The notes under the pieces are model-generated. The model worked only from the letters and a program-made list of their open reading frames with translations, made no database searches and was not told the origin of the DNA. This document shows, piece by piece, positions 11,026 to 23,700 of a DNA stretch of 64,000 bases. Position 1 is the stretch's first letter. Each line of letters starts with the position of its first letter. This DNA comes from Rhinopomastus cyanomelas (Eukaryota > Chordata > Aves > Bucerotiformes > Rhinopomastidae). The stretch covers positions 62,001-126,000 of the forward strand of contig VXBP01003652.1 in assembly GCA_013400115.1 (NCBI GenBank), given 5' to 3'. The position numbers and the translations under genes were made by a program.

Positions 11026-13356
11026 CGCAGCCGCCGTGGTCTGTGGGTGCTGCGGGGGGCGGGCGGCCTTTGTGGGGGGCATGGGTCGAGCTCCTGTCTC
11101 CTGCAGCCCCCCGCAGCTGCTCGGCGGGGCTGGGGGCTGCGGCGGCACCAGCAGCGAGGGATGCCCAGACCGTGGCTGTGAATGGGGATGCAGCGAGCTG
11201 TGCCACAGGCAGACAGTGGGGCACGGTGCCCGCTCACTGGGATGAGCAGCCAGCTCTCAGCTCTGGTCACCCCGTAACTTTTCACTCCATAACCCTCTTC
11301 CTGCCCCCTCCCTTTGCCCAGGCGGGGCTTTTCTTCTGCTGGGTCCTCTCCTTCCCTCAGCACCCACATCCTTTGGCAGCTGAGCTGTGCCCGCTGTGCC
11401 ATCCCACTTGTGCCATCCCCACCTCCTCCATCCCCCCCATGCTACCCCCCTTGCACCATCCCCACCTTTCCCATCTCCCCCAGCCCTCTGTGCCCTCCCC
11501 ACCTCCTCCATGCCCCCGGTTGCTGCAGCGTGCTGGGAGCCATCGGGCCCCTGTGGGCACACAGTGGCTGGAAGGAAGCTGGACATTCATGTCCCACAGT
11601 GATGCCTCCCAGTCTATAACTGGCCGGGTGAGCAGAGGGGGTTCCCAGCCCGGGGTGGGTGTTTCACGTGCAGGGGGATGGCGTTTGCCGCTCTGCCCTG
11701 CCAAGTTTTCCAGCAGCCAGGCCTTGGTGCCAGCCCATCATCTGCTTCTCTGCTAACGAGGCTCACTAATTATTTTCGGGAAGCTGGGGTTGATGCCTGG
11801 ACAGACAGAACAAGGGGATTGTGTCTGCAGAGTGGGGCTGTTCTGAGCTGCCTTGTGCCAGCACAGGGGGGGCACCCACCTCCTCACCCCCTATGCCAGG
11901 GTGAGGAGGGGCACCAAAGGAACCCCTTTGGCACCCCAGAGGCTGTGCCTGGCTTTGCTGAGCCTTTACCCACAGCAAGGAAGGGGTTAAAGCCCAGCTA
12001 GTGCAGGTGCTGCTGGGACTGGGAGCACTGGTGGGTGTGGGGAAGGCTGGCTGGGGTTAATCTGGTGATGGGGAGAAGCTGTTGGGGATTCCTGGTGCTC
12101 CCTGCCAGGGCACAGAGTTAGGCTGGGGATGCTCTATGAGATGTTGGTGGCACCGTGGGGTTAGGGACCCCTCACAGACCTTGTGGTGAGTGTGTGATGC
12201 TGGGGTGCAAAGCCTGGGGACTGCAGGTGAGCAGATCTACAGCCTTAGAGGGGAACAGGATGGGGAGAGGCCACTAGCACAGCTCAGGGCTCAGCCTGAT
12301 GGGGCAGGGTCCCATCTGTGGGGCGGAGGAGGGGTCCTTGCTCCTCCAGAACTGTGCTGGGCTGAGCCCAGGGTTGCAGGGTCTTGTGGGGCAGAGGGAT
12401 GCACATTAGGGTCCTGTTGTCTTGTGTGTTGGGGATATGGGGTAGGAGGTCTCCTGATCTCTCTCTGTGTCTGGGGGCATCTCACTGGGTGCTGGGGTTC
12501 AGCCCTGGGTGTGTGACCTTGCCTGGAGCCCTTGGCCACGGCCCTGCCTGGGTCTGGCTGGGGAGGCTGAGCCAGAGAGAAGCATCCCTCTGGAACATCC
12601 CTCTGGAGCATCCCTCTGGAGCACCATGAGCTCAGCGCTCGCTTTGAGGGCAGCCAGGACCGGACCTGCAGCCCCAGCCAAGGGCTGCTTTTCCCCAGCC
12701 AAGGGCTCTTTCCCAACCCTTGTTCTGGCTCTGGCCCTGGCTACACTTGACGTGGCCGTTTGCTCCCTGTTCCTGTGGTGGCTGCACTGGGGATCCCCAC
12801 AGAGCCCCTTGTTCCCCCACCCCATTGCAGACCCCTGTTCCAGGGAGGTCCCTTTGCTTGGCAGAAGGGGATTGTTCCTGGGGATCCCTTTTGCTACTGT
12901 CCCCTTGCTCCCCACTGTGGCTTTGGCAGGGTCTCTGCAGTCTCTCAGCCCCCACGTCCTCCCCTAACCCCCAGCTCCCCTCTCTGAGCTGGGAAGTGAG
13001 AGAGGGGGTCAGGGCTGGGGGGGGTGGGCCTGGACACTCTTTCTGACGATCCCGAGGGCTGTGGGACTTGCTTCCTGATGCCGCATCCCCATCCCAGCTT
13101 CCTCCAACTCCCACCCACGTCCCGCCTCGCCGCTGGCTCCAGAAGTCCCCTTTTCCCTCCCTCCCAGAAGTTGAGGGCTGGAGAAGCGGGGCTGCAGCTG
13201 CGAGGGGCTCCGTGTCCCCCGGCTGGGATCCCGCTCCATCCCCTCCGTGTGTGGCCCCCTGCACCCCCTGTCCCTCCCCACTGTGGGATCTGACTGGGGG
13301 TCCAGGGGCAGGAGCAGGGAGAGGACAGAAGGGGTGTCCTCAGGGTCTCCCCAGTG
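11026..13356. other. NCS1-HMCN2 intergenic spacer
   Basis: No exon, CR1 element or RNA gene was recognised. A degenerate CCATCCCCACCTCC-type tandem tract lies at about 11395-11515, and a short direct repeat of CATCCCTCTGGA lies at about 12597-12620. The HMCN2 promoter and 5'-UTR should be in the 3' part, but I see no TATA box or clear transcription start. Confidence 0.6.
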
Positions 13357-16300
13357 ATGCTGCCCCACGGAGGGGTGTTTGTGGGTCTCTGGCTGCTGCT
13401 GGCCCGGAGTGTCGCTGAGCACCCCTCCAGCACAGGAGGGGCCACCTTGGCCTTCGTCTTTGATGTCACCGGCTCCATGTACGATGACCTGGTGCAGGTG
13501 ATGGACGGGGCCTCCCGCATCCTGGAGCGGACGCTGAGCAGGAGCGTGAAGCCCATCGGGAGCTACGTGCTGGTCCCCTTCCACGACCCAGGTATGGCCG
13601 GGACAGGGGGATGGGGCTGCAGGAGCTGGGCTGTGGCTCTGGCTGGGCTTGGGGCTGAAGGTGACCTTCCCAAGTCCCTGCTCCCTGTTTTCAATGCCCT
13701 GCTGACGGCTGTGATGGGCATGGCAGCGCGGGATGAGCCCCAGGCTGTGGTGCTAGGCAGGGGCTCCCATCCCTGGGGCACCCTGTGGGCACAGCACCTG
13801 CCTTTTCTCACGAGATCAATCCCAGTGATGCTGGCACCCACTTGTGGGTGGTTTTTCTGCTTCCAGCCTGTGCTGATCTCCCTGTCCTCATGGTGGGGGG
13901 GCACTTCTGTACAAGCCCACCCCCTCCCAGGTCACCTCAGTAAAAGCTCCACTTGCTGCCAGGTTTTGGCAGCTTCCTGCAGTTCCGGAGCCGTTTCTCT
14001 CTGTCCTAGTCCTTGCTTTGGGAACTTTGTGCGTGTGCTCAGAGATAGCAGCTGCTCCTCTAAAGAGCTCTGACCCCCTGTGAGGGGAGTGGGACCGAGA
14101 CCTTATTTTCAGCAGCAACACTGGATCTGAATGAAAATTGCTGGAGCTGAACTGGGGAGGAGGCAGAGACAGTAAATGGGTTTCTGCATCACTTTGCTGG
14201 GAGCTTCCCCCAGCAGCAGAGGGGGATGAGTTTGCAGCTTCACCCGCTGGGCACCCAGAGTGGCCAGGGGTGCCCAGATCTACCTCTCACTGGGTGCCAG
14301 GCCAGGGCAGATGCTCAGCCCTGACCCTCACGGGTCCCATAAGAGTGTTTAAGCTGGTAGTGTGACACTGTGGCACTGGAAGAGGCTGGTGCTGCTGGTG
14401 GGGGAGGCTAAGCTGCTGGTGTTGGTGTCCTTGCAGAGGTGGGACCCGCCACCCTCACTGGAGACCCTCGGCTCTTCCAGCAGCGCCTGAGGGAGCTCCA
14501 TGTCCAGGTAAGGTGCCTTCAGCCCTGCAGTGCCACTCCTTGGGACCCGGTGGGAAGCTCAGCGCTGGTTCCTGAATGGTGATGGGACCAAGCAGCCATC
14601 CCTGGCAGTGGCCCCTGGCACCCCCTAGCAGTGTGGCAGAGGTTTGGGGCTGAGCTGGGCTTGCTGGAGCGACCATGGCAGGGTGGGAGCAGAGAGAGTG
14701 ACACAGGCACTGTGCCCCATCTCCTGCTACAGAGTGGGGCTTCTTCTCCCAAGAGCGTTTCCACACCCTCCATGGAACCAACAATCTCTGCCTCTGGAAG
14801 TGCTGCTTGAAAATCGTTTCAGTGGTTTTAGGGATTTTGCAAGAAAAGGATTTCAGCTGCATCCTGCCAGCTGAGCTGCTCCGCGGGGGTTACTGACGCC
14901 TCATCCCTCCCCGCTCCTGCCCTGCCTCTGCGCATCACTCCCTCCCTGCGGCCTTTCCCCTCGGATGCAGCTGTTTTGGCAGGAGGCACAAGGCTGCGGC
15001 TGCAGACTGTTCCACATCCCTTTGGGGTGCAGAGCCCCTAGGGAGTGGGAGCTGGTCCTCGTGGCGTCTCTGCTCACGCAGGGGAGCTGGTTCTGCTGCT
15101 TGGAGGTTGTTGTGGGCTGGGCACAGAGGTGCCCGCTAAAGTTGGGAAGCCAGTGGCTTCTGGGGGTTTGGATCCCCAAACTGGTGGCTTTATCCTCATT
15201 ACCTGCAAGAAAGGGACAGATAAATAAATAGATCTCTGTGCTCCAGCATGTCCCTGTGACACTGTCACTGCTCCAGCTGCGCCCAGGCTGACTCCAGCAA
15301 ACTGGTGCCATTCCTGCTGGGCACTGGGTGCCAGGTCCCTCTCTGTGCCACAGGGTGGAGGGGACTGCCCAGAGATGAGTGTGGGAGCCATCAGACTGGC
15401 TGTGGAGCTCTCACACCCTGGCTCCTTCATCTATGTCTTCTCGGACGCTCGGGCCAAGGATTACGAAGAGCAGGAGGAGCTGCTGCGGCTGCTGCAGCAC
15501 AAGCAGAGCCAGGTGAGCGATGTTGCCCTGCAGGAGCAGCCTTGGGCAGCCGCTGCAGGAGCAGAAGCATCATGGCAGCAGCTCCTGGCCATGAGCCGCA
15601 GCAACAAACCCCTTGTGCTGCCCGTTATGGGGTGAATTTTGCTGCCCCTGGGCTGGGTCACTGTGCTGGGGGCTGGTGGATGGTGGCTGCATCCCCCACC
15701 CCGGGACAGACAGGCCCCCGTGGCTGAGGGGGATGCTATGGTGAGCCCTGCTGCGGCAGGTGGTGTTCGTGCTGACAGGGGACTGCGGGGACCGGAGCCA
15801 CCCCGGGTACCGCGTGTATGAGCGCATCGCTGCCACCAGCTCCGGGCAGATCTTCCACCTAGACAAGCAGCAGGTGGCGGAGGTGAGCGGGGAGACCCCT
15901 GCGAGCAGGGATGAAGTGATGAGGTCTGTGGTGTCCAGCCTGGCTTGGCTGCTTTTCTGTTCTCCCCGGGGTTAATCCTTGTGCCCAATCCTTGTTCTGG
16001 GAGCCCTGAAGCTGAAGTAGAGGCTGAAGAAGGCTCTTGAGCAGCTGCTCATGAGACCCTTGGGAGACACTAACCCGTCTGCCCTGAGGAGGGTCAGTGT
16101 GTGCTGAGGGCTGAGGCTCAGTGCCCTGTTGCTCTCTGGGTGCATTGGGTCAGCGCCCTGGATGCAGGAACAGGAGCTCCTGTCCTTGAAGCTCTTGACA
16201 TGAAACATCCAAGACTTGAAGCTTTTCAGCTCATTACTGGGCAGCATCTCCCAGCAACAGCCCCCACCCCTGCCCACCCTCGGGCAGTTCTGTTCTTTAA

Positions 16301-17786
16301 TGGTTTCTATTCCCATGATTGAGCTGAGGGCAGTGGCTACTCCCAGCTGCCAGGTAGGAGCCACCTGATGGCAGCAGTTACAGAAAATCACTCTAGTCCT
16401 TCTGCTCCTGCTCAAGGGGGCTCAGCCAGGGACCTCCCCTCCTGGCCCCCCATCCTAGCATCTGCAGGATCTTCAGGACCAGGCTGGGGCTGGGCACTGT
16501 TTTTCAGCCTTGGCTGAGATTCTGACCCTGCTCAGTGCCTGGTGGTGAGGAGGGGTCTGTGTTAACACCCCCCTCAGGTGCTGAAGTGGGTGGAAGAGGC
16601 CATCCAGGCCTCCAAAGTCCATTTGCTGTCCACGGACCATGAGACGGGTGGGCAGCATACATGGCCGGTCCCCTTTGACCCGAGCCTGAAGGAAGTCACC
16701 ATCTCTCTGAGTGGTCCTGCCCCGAGGATTGAGGTCCAGGATCCATCAGGTAGGAGCCGAGGGGAGTGGAACAGGCAGGAGGTAAGGGATCTGCTCTGCT
16801 CCCTTCATTGCCTGGCTTGGACTCTGGCTGTAGGGGGGGTTCTGTCTGTGCCCAGCCTTTGAGAGACAAACGATGGGCTCTGCACCGCAGTGACCCCTGA
16901 GGGAGAGGGGGCTCCTGGCTGACTGCAAGAACCAGGGGATGGACCTGGGTCGCCCATCCCAGAGGTTCATTCCCTGTTGCAGGAAATGTTCTCAAGAGAG
17001 GCCAAGGTCTGAAGGACCTGCTCAGCATCCCCAACTCAGCTGCGGTGGTGGCCGTGGAGCCCCACGAGCCAGGGACGTGGCTGGTGACGGTAGGCTGGTG
17101 GCAGAAACTGATTGTGGTCCCCTCCCCAGACCCTGATGCACACTTGTCTGCCCAGGCTTTGCCAGGCGAGGGCTTTCCCCATCCACCTCCAGCTGGCCAT
17201 GGCACATGATAGTGGGCTGGAAGGAGCCAGCTGCCCCCTCCTCACTTCTCCACTGCCTCTCCCTTCCCCTGCCCTCAGCACCTGCCTCCCGCTCCGTTTC
17301 CAGACGCAGAGCAGCGGCCGCCACTCGCTGCGGATCACCGGCATCAGCAACATCAATTTTCACGCCGGCTTCTCCACCCAGCCAGACCTTGACACCAGCC
17401 AGCCTGGGGAGCAGCCGATGCAGGGTGAGGCTGGTGATGCCCCCTGGGCCAGTGGGGGCTGCCTCTGGGCTTCTCGCAGCTGGGAACTTGACTGGGTTGG
17501 CTTCTCCCTTCCCTCACTCCAGGGCTGCCTATCTCCGTGGTGGTGAACTGCACTGGTTTGAAGCCCCCTGGGCACTTGCAGGAGATCCAGCTCTTCAACG
17601 CCTCTGGCCACCTCCTCCTCTCGCTGCCCACACAACCCCTCTCCAACGCCTCTTCAGGGCAGCTCTGGGTGGGCTCCCTGCTCCACGTTCCCCCCGGTGA
17701 CTTTCTTCTGAAGGTCAAGGGTGAGGATGCCCAGGGCCACCCCCTGCACCGCCTCTCTGGGGTCACCTACACCAGTGTTGTCCCTG
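13357..17786 (+). other. HMCN2: HMCN2 N-terminal region: signal peptide, VWA and adjoining domains
   Basis: Exons 13357-13591, 14437-14507, 15354-15512, 15760-15882, 16578-16749, 16983-17089, 17304-17424 and 17523-17786 encode residues 1 to about 417. The VWA domain starts at TLAFVFDVTGSMYDD, which holds the metal-ion-dependent adhesion motif DxTxS, and continues through FIYVFSDARAKDY and VVFVLTGDCGD. The three exons after it encode the hemicentin-specific segment between VWA and the first Ig, with the conserved pattern TWLVT...SSGRHSLRITGISNINF. From exon 5 onward every junction between modules is phase 1. Confidence 0.9.
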
Positions 17787-20700
17787 GTGAGTGGTCCCCA
17801 TCCTCCCCATAGTGCTGAGAAGGGAGCAGAGGCTCCAGCACCACCTCTGCTTTGGTTTGATCCTGCTCCCCAGTGAGGCTCTTGCTCTGCTCCTGACGCC
17901 CCCCCACCACCTCCAGGTCTACCCAAGGTCAACTTCTCCAGCAAGATCCAGGCTTACAGCCATGAGCCCCAGCTCATCTCCTGCTCCGCACGGAGCGATG
18001 TCCCTTTCCTCCTGCAGCTCAGCCGTGGGCAGATGAAGCTCGGGGAAGAGCAGCGTTTCAGGTGAGCCCCTCATTTGGCTCCACAATGGACTTGTGTGGG
18101 CAGGAGTAGCCCCCGATCTCTGCCAGCTTGGGGGTGCTGGTTGCTGGGTGGGTGCCTGCGAGTTCTGAGCATCCCAAGGCACCCAAGTCCCCAAGTCTGT
18201 GAGGGGTGGGGGTGCCCCCCTTTGCCTGGCTCAGATGGAGACAGGTCCCATGGGTGTGGAGTAGGGTGTTGGAGCAGCAGCCTGGAGAAACCCAGTCATC
18301 TCTCCCTTTCCACAGGAGCTCAGGGAACACCAGCTGGCTGATCCCTGCTGTGTCCAAGAGCGACGAAGGGTTTTACGAGTGCGTGGCCACCAGCAAGGTC
18401 GGGGTGACACGGGCTCATGCCTATGTCTCTGTCTCAGGTGGGAACTGCTCATTCCAAACCCTGATGCTCAGGGACCTCCTGGTGGGCGACTGAGCAGGGG
18501 CTTATTCCTCCCCTCGCAGAGCCACCGCCACGTCTCGTAGCCCCAAGCAACATCACAGCATCACCGGGCCAGGACGTGGTCATGTCCTGCCTGGTTCTGG
18601 GGGATGTGCCCCACAACCTGACATGGAGCTGGGATGGGCAGCTGGGCGACGGGCGGGCCAGGCTGCTGCAGAACCGCTCGCTGCACATCAGCCGTGTGCA
18701 GCCGGGCGACGGGGGCCGGTTCGAGTGTGAAGCGCACAACGCCCACGGCTCTGCCACCGCCACCATCTGGCTCTTGGTGCAGGGTAGGGCTTGCCCCGCG
18801 TGGGACCCTGCCCCAGGCGATCCATGGGTGGCAGCAGGTGGCACCTGGGGTGCTGAGCCCTTCTCCAACCCCTTGCAGAGGTGCCGTGGGTGAGGGTCGA
18901 CGCCAGCCCCCAGCGTTTCAGCAGGGGCCAGGATCTGCGGCTGAACTGCACGGCTGGGGGTCACCCCACACCCCGCTCCACGTGGAAGCGCTGGGGCTGG
19001 GCGCTGGAGCAGAACCGCAGGTAACTCCCGGGCACCTGGGTGCCTCCATCCTCCCTGTCCCACTGCGGGTGGAGCTGAGGGAGAGGGGCTGGGATCTGCC
19101 CAGGGCTCTGGAAGGAGAAGTCGCCCCGATCTCCCCACCCCGGCAGACCCGAGGAGGTTGGTTTATCGCCGGCTCTCATTTCACGTCGTTATTTTGAATC
19201 CAGCCAGCCCCGTCCGGGCGCCTGTCCCCATCGAGGGGCACCCGAGGTGCTCCGCGCACCCTCCAAACCCTCCTTGTGCTTCCCCTTGGCTTTCGCCCGT
19301 GCCTGCCGCGGGCAGCAGAGCAGGCTGAGGGGAAGGGCTTCTGGGGGACTTTCTCCCGCAGGTTTGCAGTTCTTTCCCTTTGGAGGTGAAAAAGCCGGGT
19401 TTTCAATGCTTCTCCCTGGTGCAAAGTAACGTCCCTCCCTCCAGCAGCTAGCGGAGCCGCCCCGAAGAGCCTCCCCCTCGCCCTTCAGACACCGGCTCCT
19501 CCGCGTGTGTGGGGTGGCCTTGAGCCCCCTCCTCACCCCTGCCAGACCTGTTCTCCCCCGGCTCTGTTCTCCAGGGCCATGCCCTTCTCTCTCCCCGTGT
19601 GCTACAGGGTGTTCGTGGATGCTCGGGGCGCTCTGCACATCAGGGCTGCGGTCCCGGAGGACGCGGGGAACTACAGCTGCTACGCCGGCTCCTCGCTGGG
19701 CTGGGACGAGCAGGTCGTCACCCTGGAGTTCACTGGTACCTGCTGTCCGGCTGGATCCCGGGCTGGGCTCAGGGCTTTCCTGGCCTTCCTTGCTGCCTCT
19801 TGGCTGGGACCTTCTGCTGCACCAGCCAGGGGCTGGGGCTGTGTGTGAGGGAGGGTGTTGGGGGACAGCTCCTGAGACTCCCCTGGGGGTGAGCGGCACC
19901 TATGACCCCAGAGCCATCTCTGAAGCCATCCCTCTCCCCATGGCACAGAGCCTCCTGCCATCCTGGCTGTGACACCCAGCCTGAAGGCACTGGTGGGAGA
20001 AGATGTGACCCTGGAGTGCTGGGTGTCAGGGGTGCCTCCCCCCCGCATCACCTGGTACAAAGGTGACGCTGGGGTGGACCCTGGGAGCAAAACCCCTCCC
20101 TGTACTGGGGACCCTCCTCTGCCCTGCAGGGATGTCACCCCTGCGGTCCCTGATGGCAGGAGGGTCCCCAGAAGCACGTGGGTGCTGATGGGGGGTCTGG
20201 GGTAGGTGGGCAGGTGGTGGCCACCTTCCCGGCTGGCACCCAGCGTGCGGCACTGCGGCTGCAGGAGGTGCGGGAGGAGGATGCGGGGCAGTACTTCTGC
20301 GAGGCGCTGGGGGAGGCCAACGTCGCTTTCGACGGCACCGTGCTGGACGTGGGCTGTAAGTCTCTGTTTGGGGGCGCTCAAGCCTGTCCCTCTCCCAGTT
20401 CAGCTCCCAGTTGCTGCTTCCCAAGGCTTCTCCGGCCCCCTGCTCCCAGGTTTCCTGATGTCGGGGGGTCAGTGCAGGAGAGAAGCAGCCTGGGGAGATT
20501 CCCAAGGGTCAAGAGGAGGGGTGAAGCTCCAGAAGTGGCAGAAGACCAGTGCCGATGCTGTTGGGGATGTTTTGGGGAGTAACTGGGGGGTGCAAAGTGG
20601 GATTGGGGGGGGGGGACTGCCTGCTGTCAGCCTGAAAATCCTGAGACCCCAACTGATGCTTGGGGCTTCCCACTGGAGACAGAAGGGATGGAAGAGCCTG

Positions 20701-23700
20701 GGGAGGAGGAGGACGGGAGCCTCTGAGTTTGGGGCCAGGAAAAAGTGCAAGAAATGGTGCTGAGCTGGGAGTGTTGGACCTGCCTGAGCCCCTTCTCTGC
20801 TGCTGTCTCCTCCAGCTGCCCCTCACTTTCCTGAGCCCCTTGGGGACCTGTCGGTCGAGGTCGGGGACAGCGTGAGCCTGCTGTGCCGGGCCGAGGGCTC
20901 TCCCCCACCATGGGTCACCTGGTCCCGGCAGGACGGGCAGCCCCTGATGGGCTGGCATGGACCACATCGTGTTTCCAGCCAGCTGGAGGCTGCCGAGCTC
21001 CACATCGACAGTAAGAGAGGGGTGTGTGAGTGGGCTTTGGGCTGGGGGATAGCAAGTGGGCATCACCCCCAAGGGCACCGTGCCCAGGGGCTTGTCTGCA
21101 GTGTCACCCTTGGGTGCTCTTCTGCTGCAGGCTGGTGGCCCAGCAATGGGATTAGCTCCCATGCCCACTCTTTCTGCGGTGGTGAAGCTATGGCATAGCG
21201 GGGTTATTGGCACTTCTGGCCAGTGCAGGGTTAGCCCTGCTGTAACTTCCAGTGCTGCAGGGTCTCTCATCCATGGGAGGGGGTGGTGGAGCAGGGGGAG
21301 GGTGGCCTCAGCCCATCCTGAAGCTTTGCTGGGGCTCTCCATCCCTGCTGGGCTCCGTGCTGCAGGTGCCTCGCCGGGGGACCAAACCACCTACATCTGC
21401 GAAGCCCAGAACGAGTTTGGGAGAACCCGGGGGGAGGTCCAGCTCTCGGTCACCGGACACGGTTTGAGTTTCTTGCTTTGCCGGGTGTAAGAAAAGCTCT
21501 CCTGCTCCTCTCCCAGCTGCTGCCAGCTCAGCCCTCTGCAGCCCTGTCTGCCCTTGGGGTGGGCACAGCCCCTGGCTACTGCCAATGCAGGGTTGAGGTG
21601 ACTCCTGCTGCCTGTTTGGCTTAAAGCCCCAACCTGTGATGGGTGTCCCCCAGTTCTTGGGGGAGCAGAATGTGGCAGTGGGTTGGTGCCAAGTCAGGAC
21701 CTCAGGAGAAAGGTGCTCTGAGTCTGTTCTCCTGAGCTGGTTTATCCCCAGCTGATGCTGTTTCCTGTCCCCTCTCGAGCAGCCCCTGAGATAGCTCGTG
21801 TGTCCCCTGTGGTCCGAGTGCTCCCGGGCCAGCCCGTGTCGCTGCCTTGTGTGATCCTGGCTGGGAGGCCATTCCCAGCTCGCCGCTGGCTGAAGGATGG
21901 ACAACTGGTGAGGCTGCTGTGCCTACTGAGATGGGGTTGGGTGGGCCACTGCAGTGGGGGCTCTGCTGCAGGATGGGTGCCCAGCCTTGTGGGGATGAAG
22001 CTGCTGGTGGAAGATGCCAGCAGAGTGTTTGGGTTGGGAGGGTGATGTGGGTTTGTCACCACATCGGGGTGTTCCTGGTGCTCAAGAGTCAGACTCTGGG
22101 TGCATCCCAAGGTCACAGTGACATGAGCCTGGGTTAGTGGGTCCAGAGAAGAACAGTTACTCTAGTGAAGGGCCTGGAGGGCAGGTCTGATGGGGAGAGG
22201 CTGAGGGAACTGGGACTGGCTAGTCTGGAGGAAGGGAGGCTGAGGGGAGCCCTTATTGCTCTTTACAGCTGCCTGAGAAGAGGGTGGAGAGAGGTGGTGA
22301 TCTGTCTTTTCTCACCAGTCACCAGCAATAGGACAAGAGGAAACAGCCTCAAGTGGTGCCAGGGGAGGGTTAGGTTGGACATCAGGGAAAATCTCTTCCC
22401 TGACAGAGTGGTCAGGGGTTGGAACAGGCTGCCCAGGGACGGGGGGAGTTGCTGTCTCTGGAGGGGTTCAAACACCAAGTAGCTGTGGCCCTGGGGGACA
22501 GCGTTTAGTGGTCAGGGTAGGGTTGGGTTGACGGTTAGACTCGATGATGTTGGAGGTCTCTTTGAGCCTTAATGGCTCTGTGATCCTGTGATTCCATGAT
22601 CATGTTTGAGCACCTGCTCTGTCTTCTCTCCACCCTCTGCTCATGCCCAGGTGACCCCAAGCACTCGCTACTCCCTGCGGGCTGATGGGAGCCTGTTCGT
22701 GGACCAGGCATTGCCGGGGGACGCAGGGACATTCACCTGTGAGGTGAGCAATGCCCTGGGCTCGCACCGGCAGGACATGTCCCTGGTGGTCTACGGTGAG
22801 TGTCGGGGTGCTGGGTGCTCTGCGGTGGCTGGGGACAGCAAGGCTCTGCTCTCTGGGGTGGTCACAACTCATGGATGAGGTGCTTCTCTTCCTTCCCAGT
22901 TCCTCCCAGCATTGATCTTGGCCCTGTCCTGGTCACGGCCACCGAAGGAGTGGCTGTGACCCTGCAGTGCAATGCCACTGGTGTGCCGCCCCCCACTGTC
23001 ACCTGGGCAAAGGTGGGTGACAGGGGCAGGCAGGTTGCTGTCCCTCTGCCAGCCAGGCTGGGGGACACCCTTGGGTGTGGAGTAACGTGTCTGGGGGGAC
23101 CTTAGCTCATGCATGTGGCTGTGACTGCAGGGAGTGTTGGCACCAAGTGCCCTGGGAAGCTGGGACAAGGAGTTGGCTTGTCCTGATGGGTCCAGAGCCC
23201 TCTTCTCACCTGTGGGGTGCTCAGCTCGTGGGACTCTGTTGTGTCCTTCCTGCCTCCCCTCTCTGGTGCAGGGCACAGAGCCCATCTCGCCAAGCCCACG
23301 CTACCGCCTTGACCCTGATGGGACCCTCCTGATTCCTTCCCCATCCCCTGGAGATGCTGGCACCTACTTCTGCACAGCCACCAACGCGGCAGGTTTCTCC
23401 ACGGGGGAGACGCAGCTCTCCGTCAGCAGTGAGTGCTTCGGGCTGGCCCGGCTCCAGAGAGCGGCTGGCTGGGTGGGCATCACCTGGGGGCTCTCCTAGC
23501 GCCCGCGGGCCACCCGGCCAGCTGCCAGATGGGTCTGTGGGATGGGAAGGGCAGTAGTGAGGGCTGATGGGGCCTGAGGTGATCCTGCCCCAGCTGTGAT
23601 CCCTCTCCTCCCAGCAAAACCCAGGATCAGCGTGAACGGATCCGAGGCGTCAGACCCCATCACCGTCGTGGCTGCGCTGGGGCAGGAGACCACCCTGCCC

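Noticed and set aside
13354..13356. GTG as HMCN2 start
   Set aside because: The following ATG at 13357 is a normal eukaryotic start directly before the signal-peptide core. GTG starts are not expected here.
20509..21390. 293-codon - strand ORF
   Set aside because: Antisense to HMCN2 Ig5 exons and introns, Pro/Ser-rich, with no domain. Its length is explained by GC content and the few stops opposite a coding strand.
22263..22478. Small ORFs inside CR1 copies
   Set aside because: These CR1 pieces are truncated 3' ends and no intact reverse-transcriptase frame is present.
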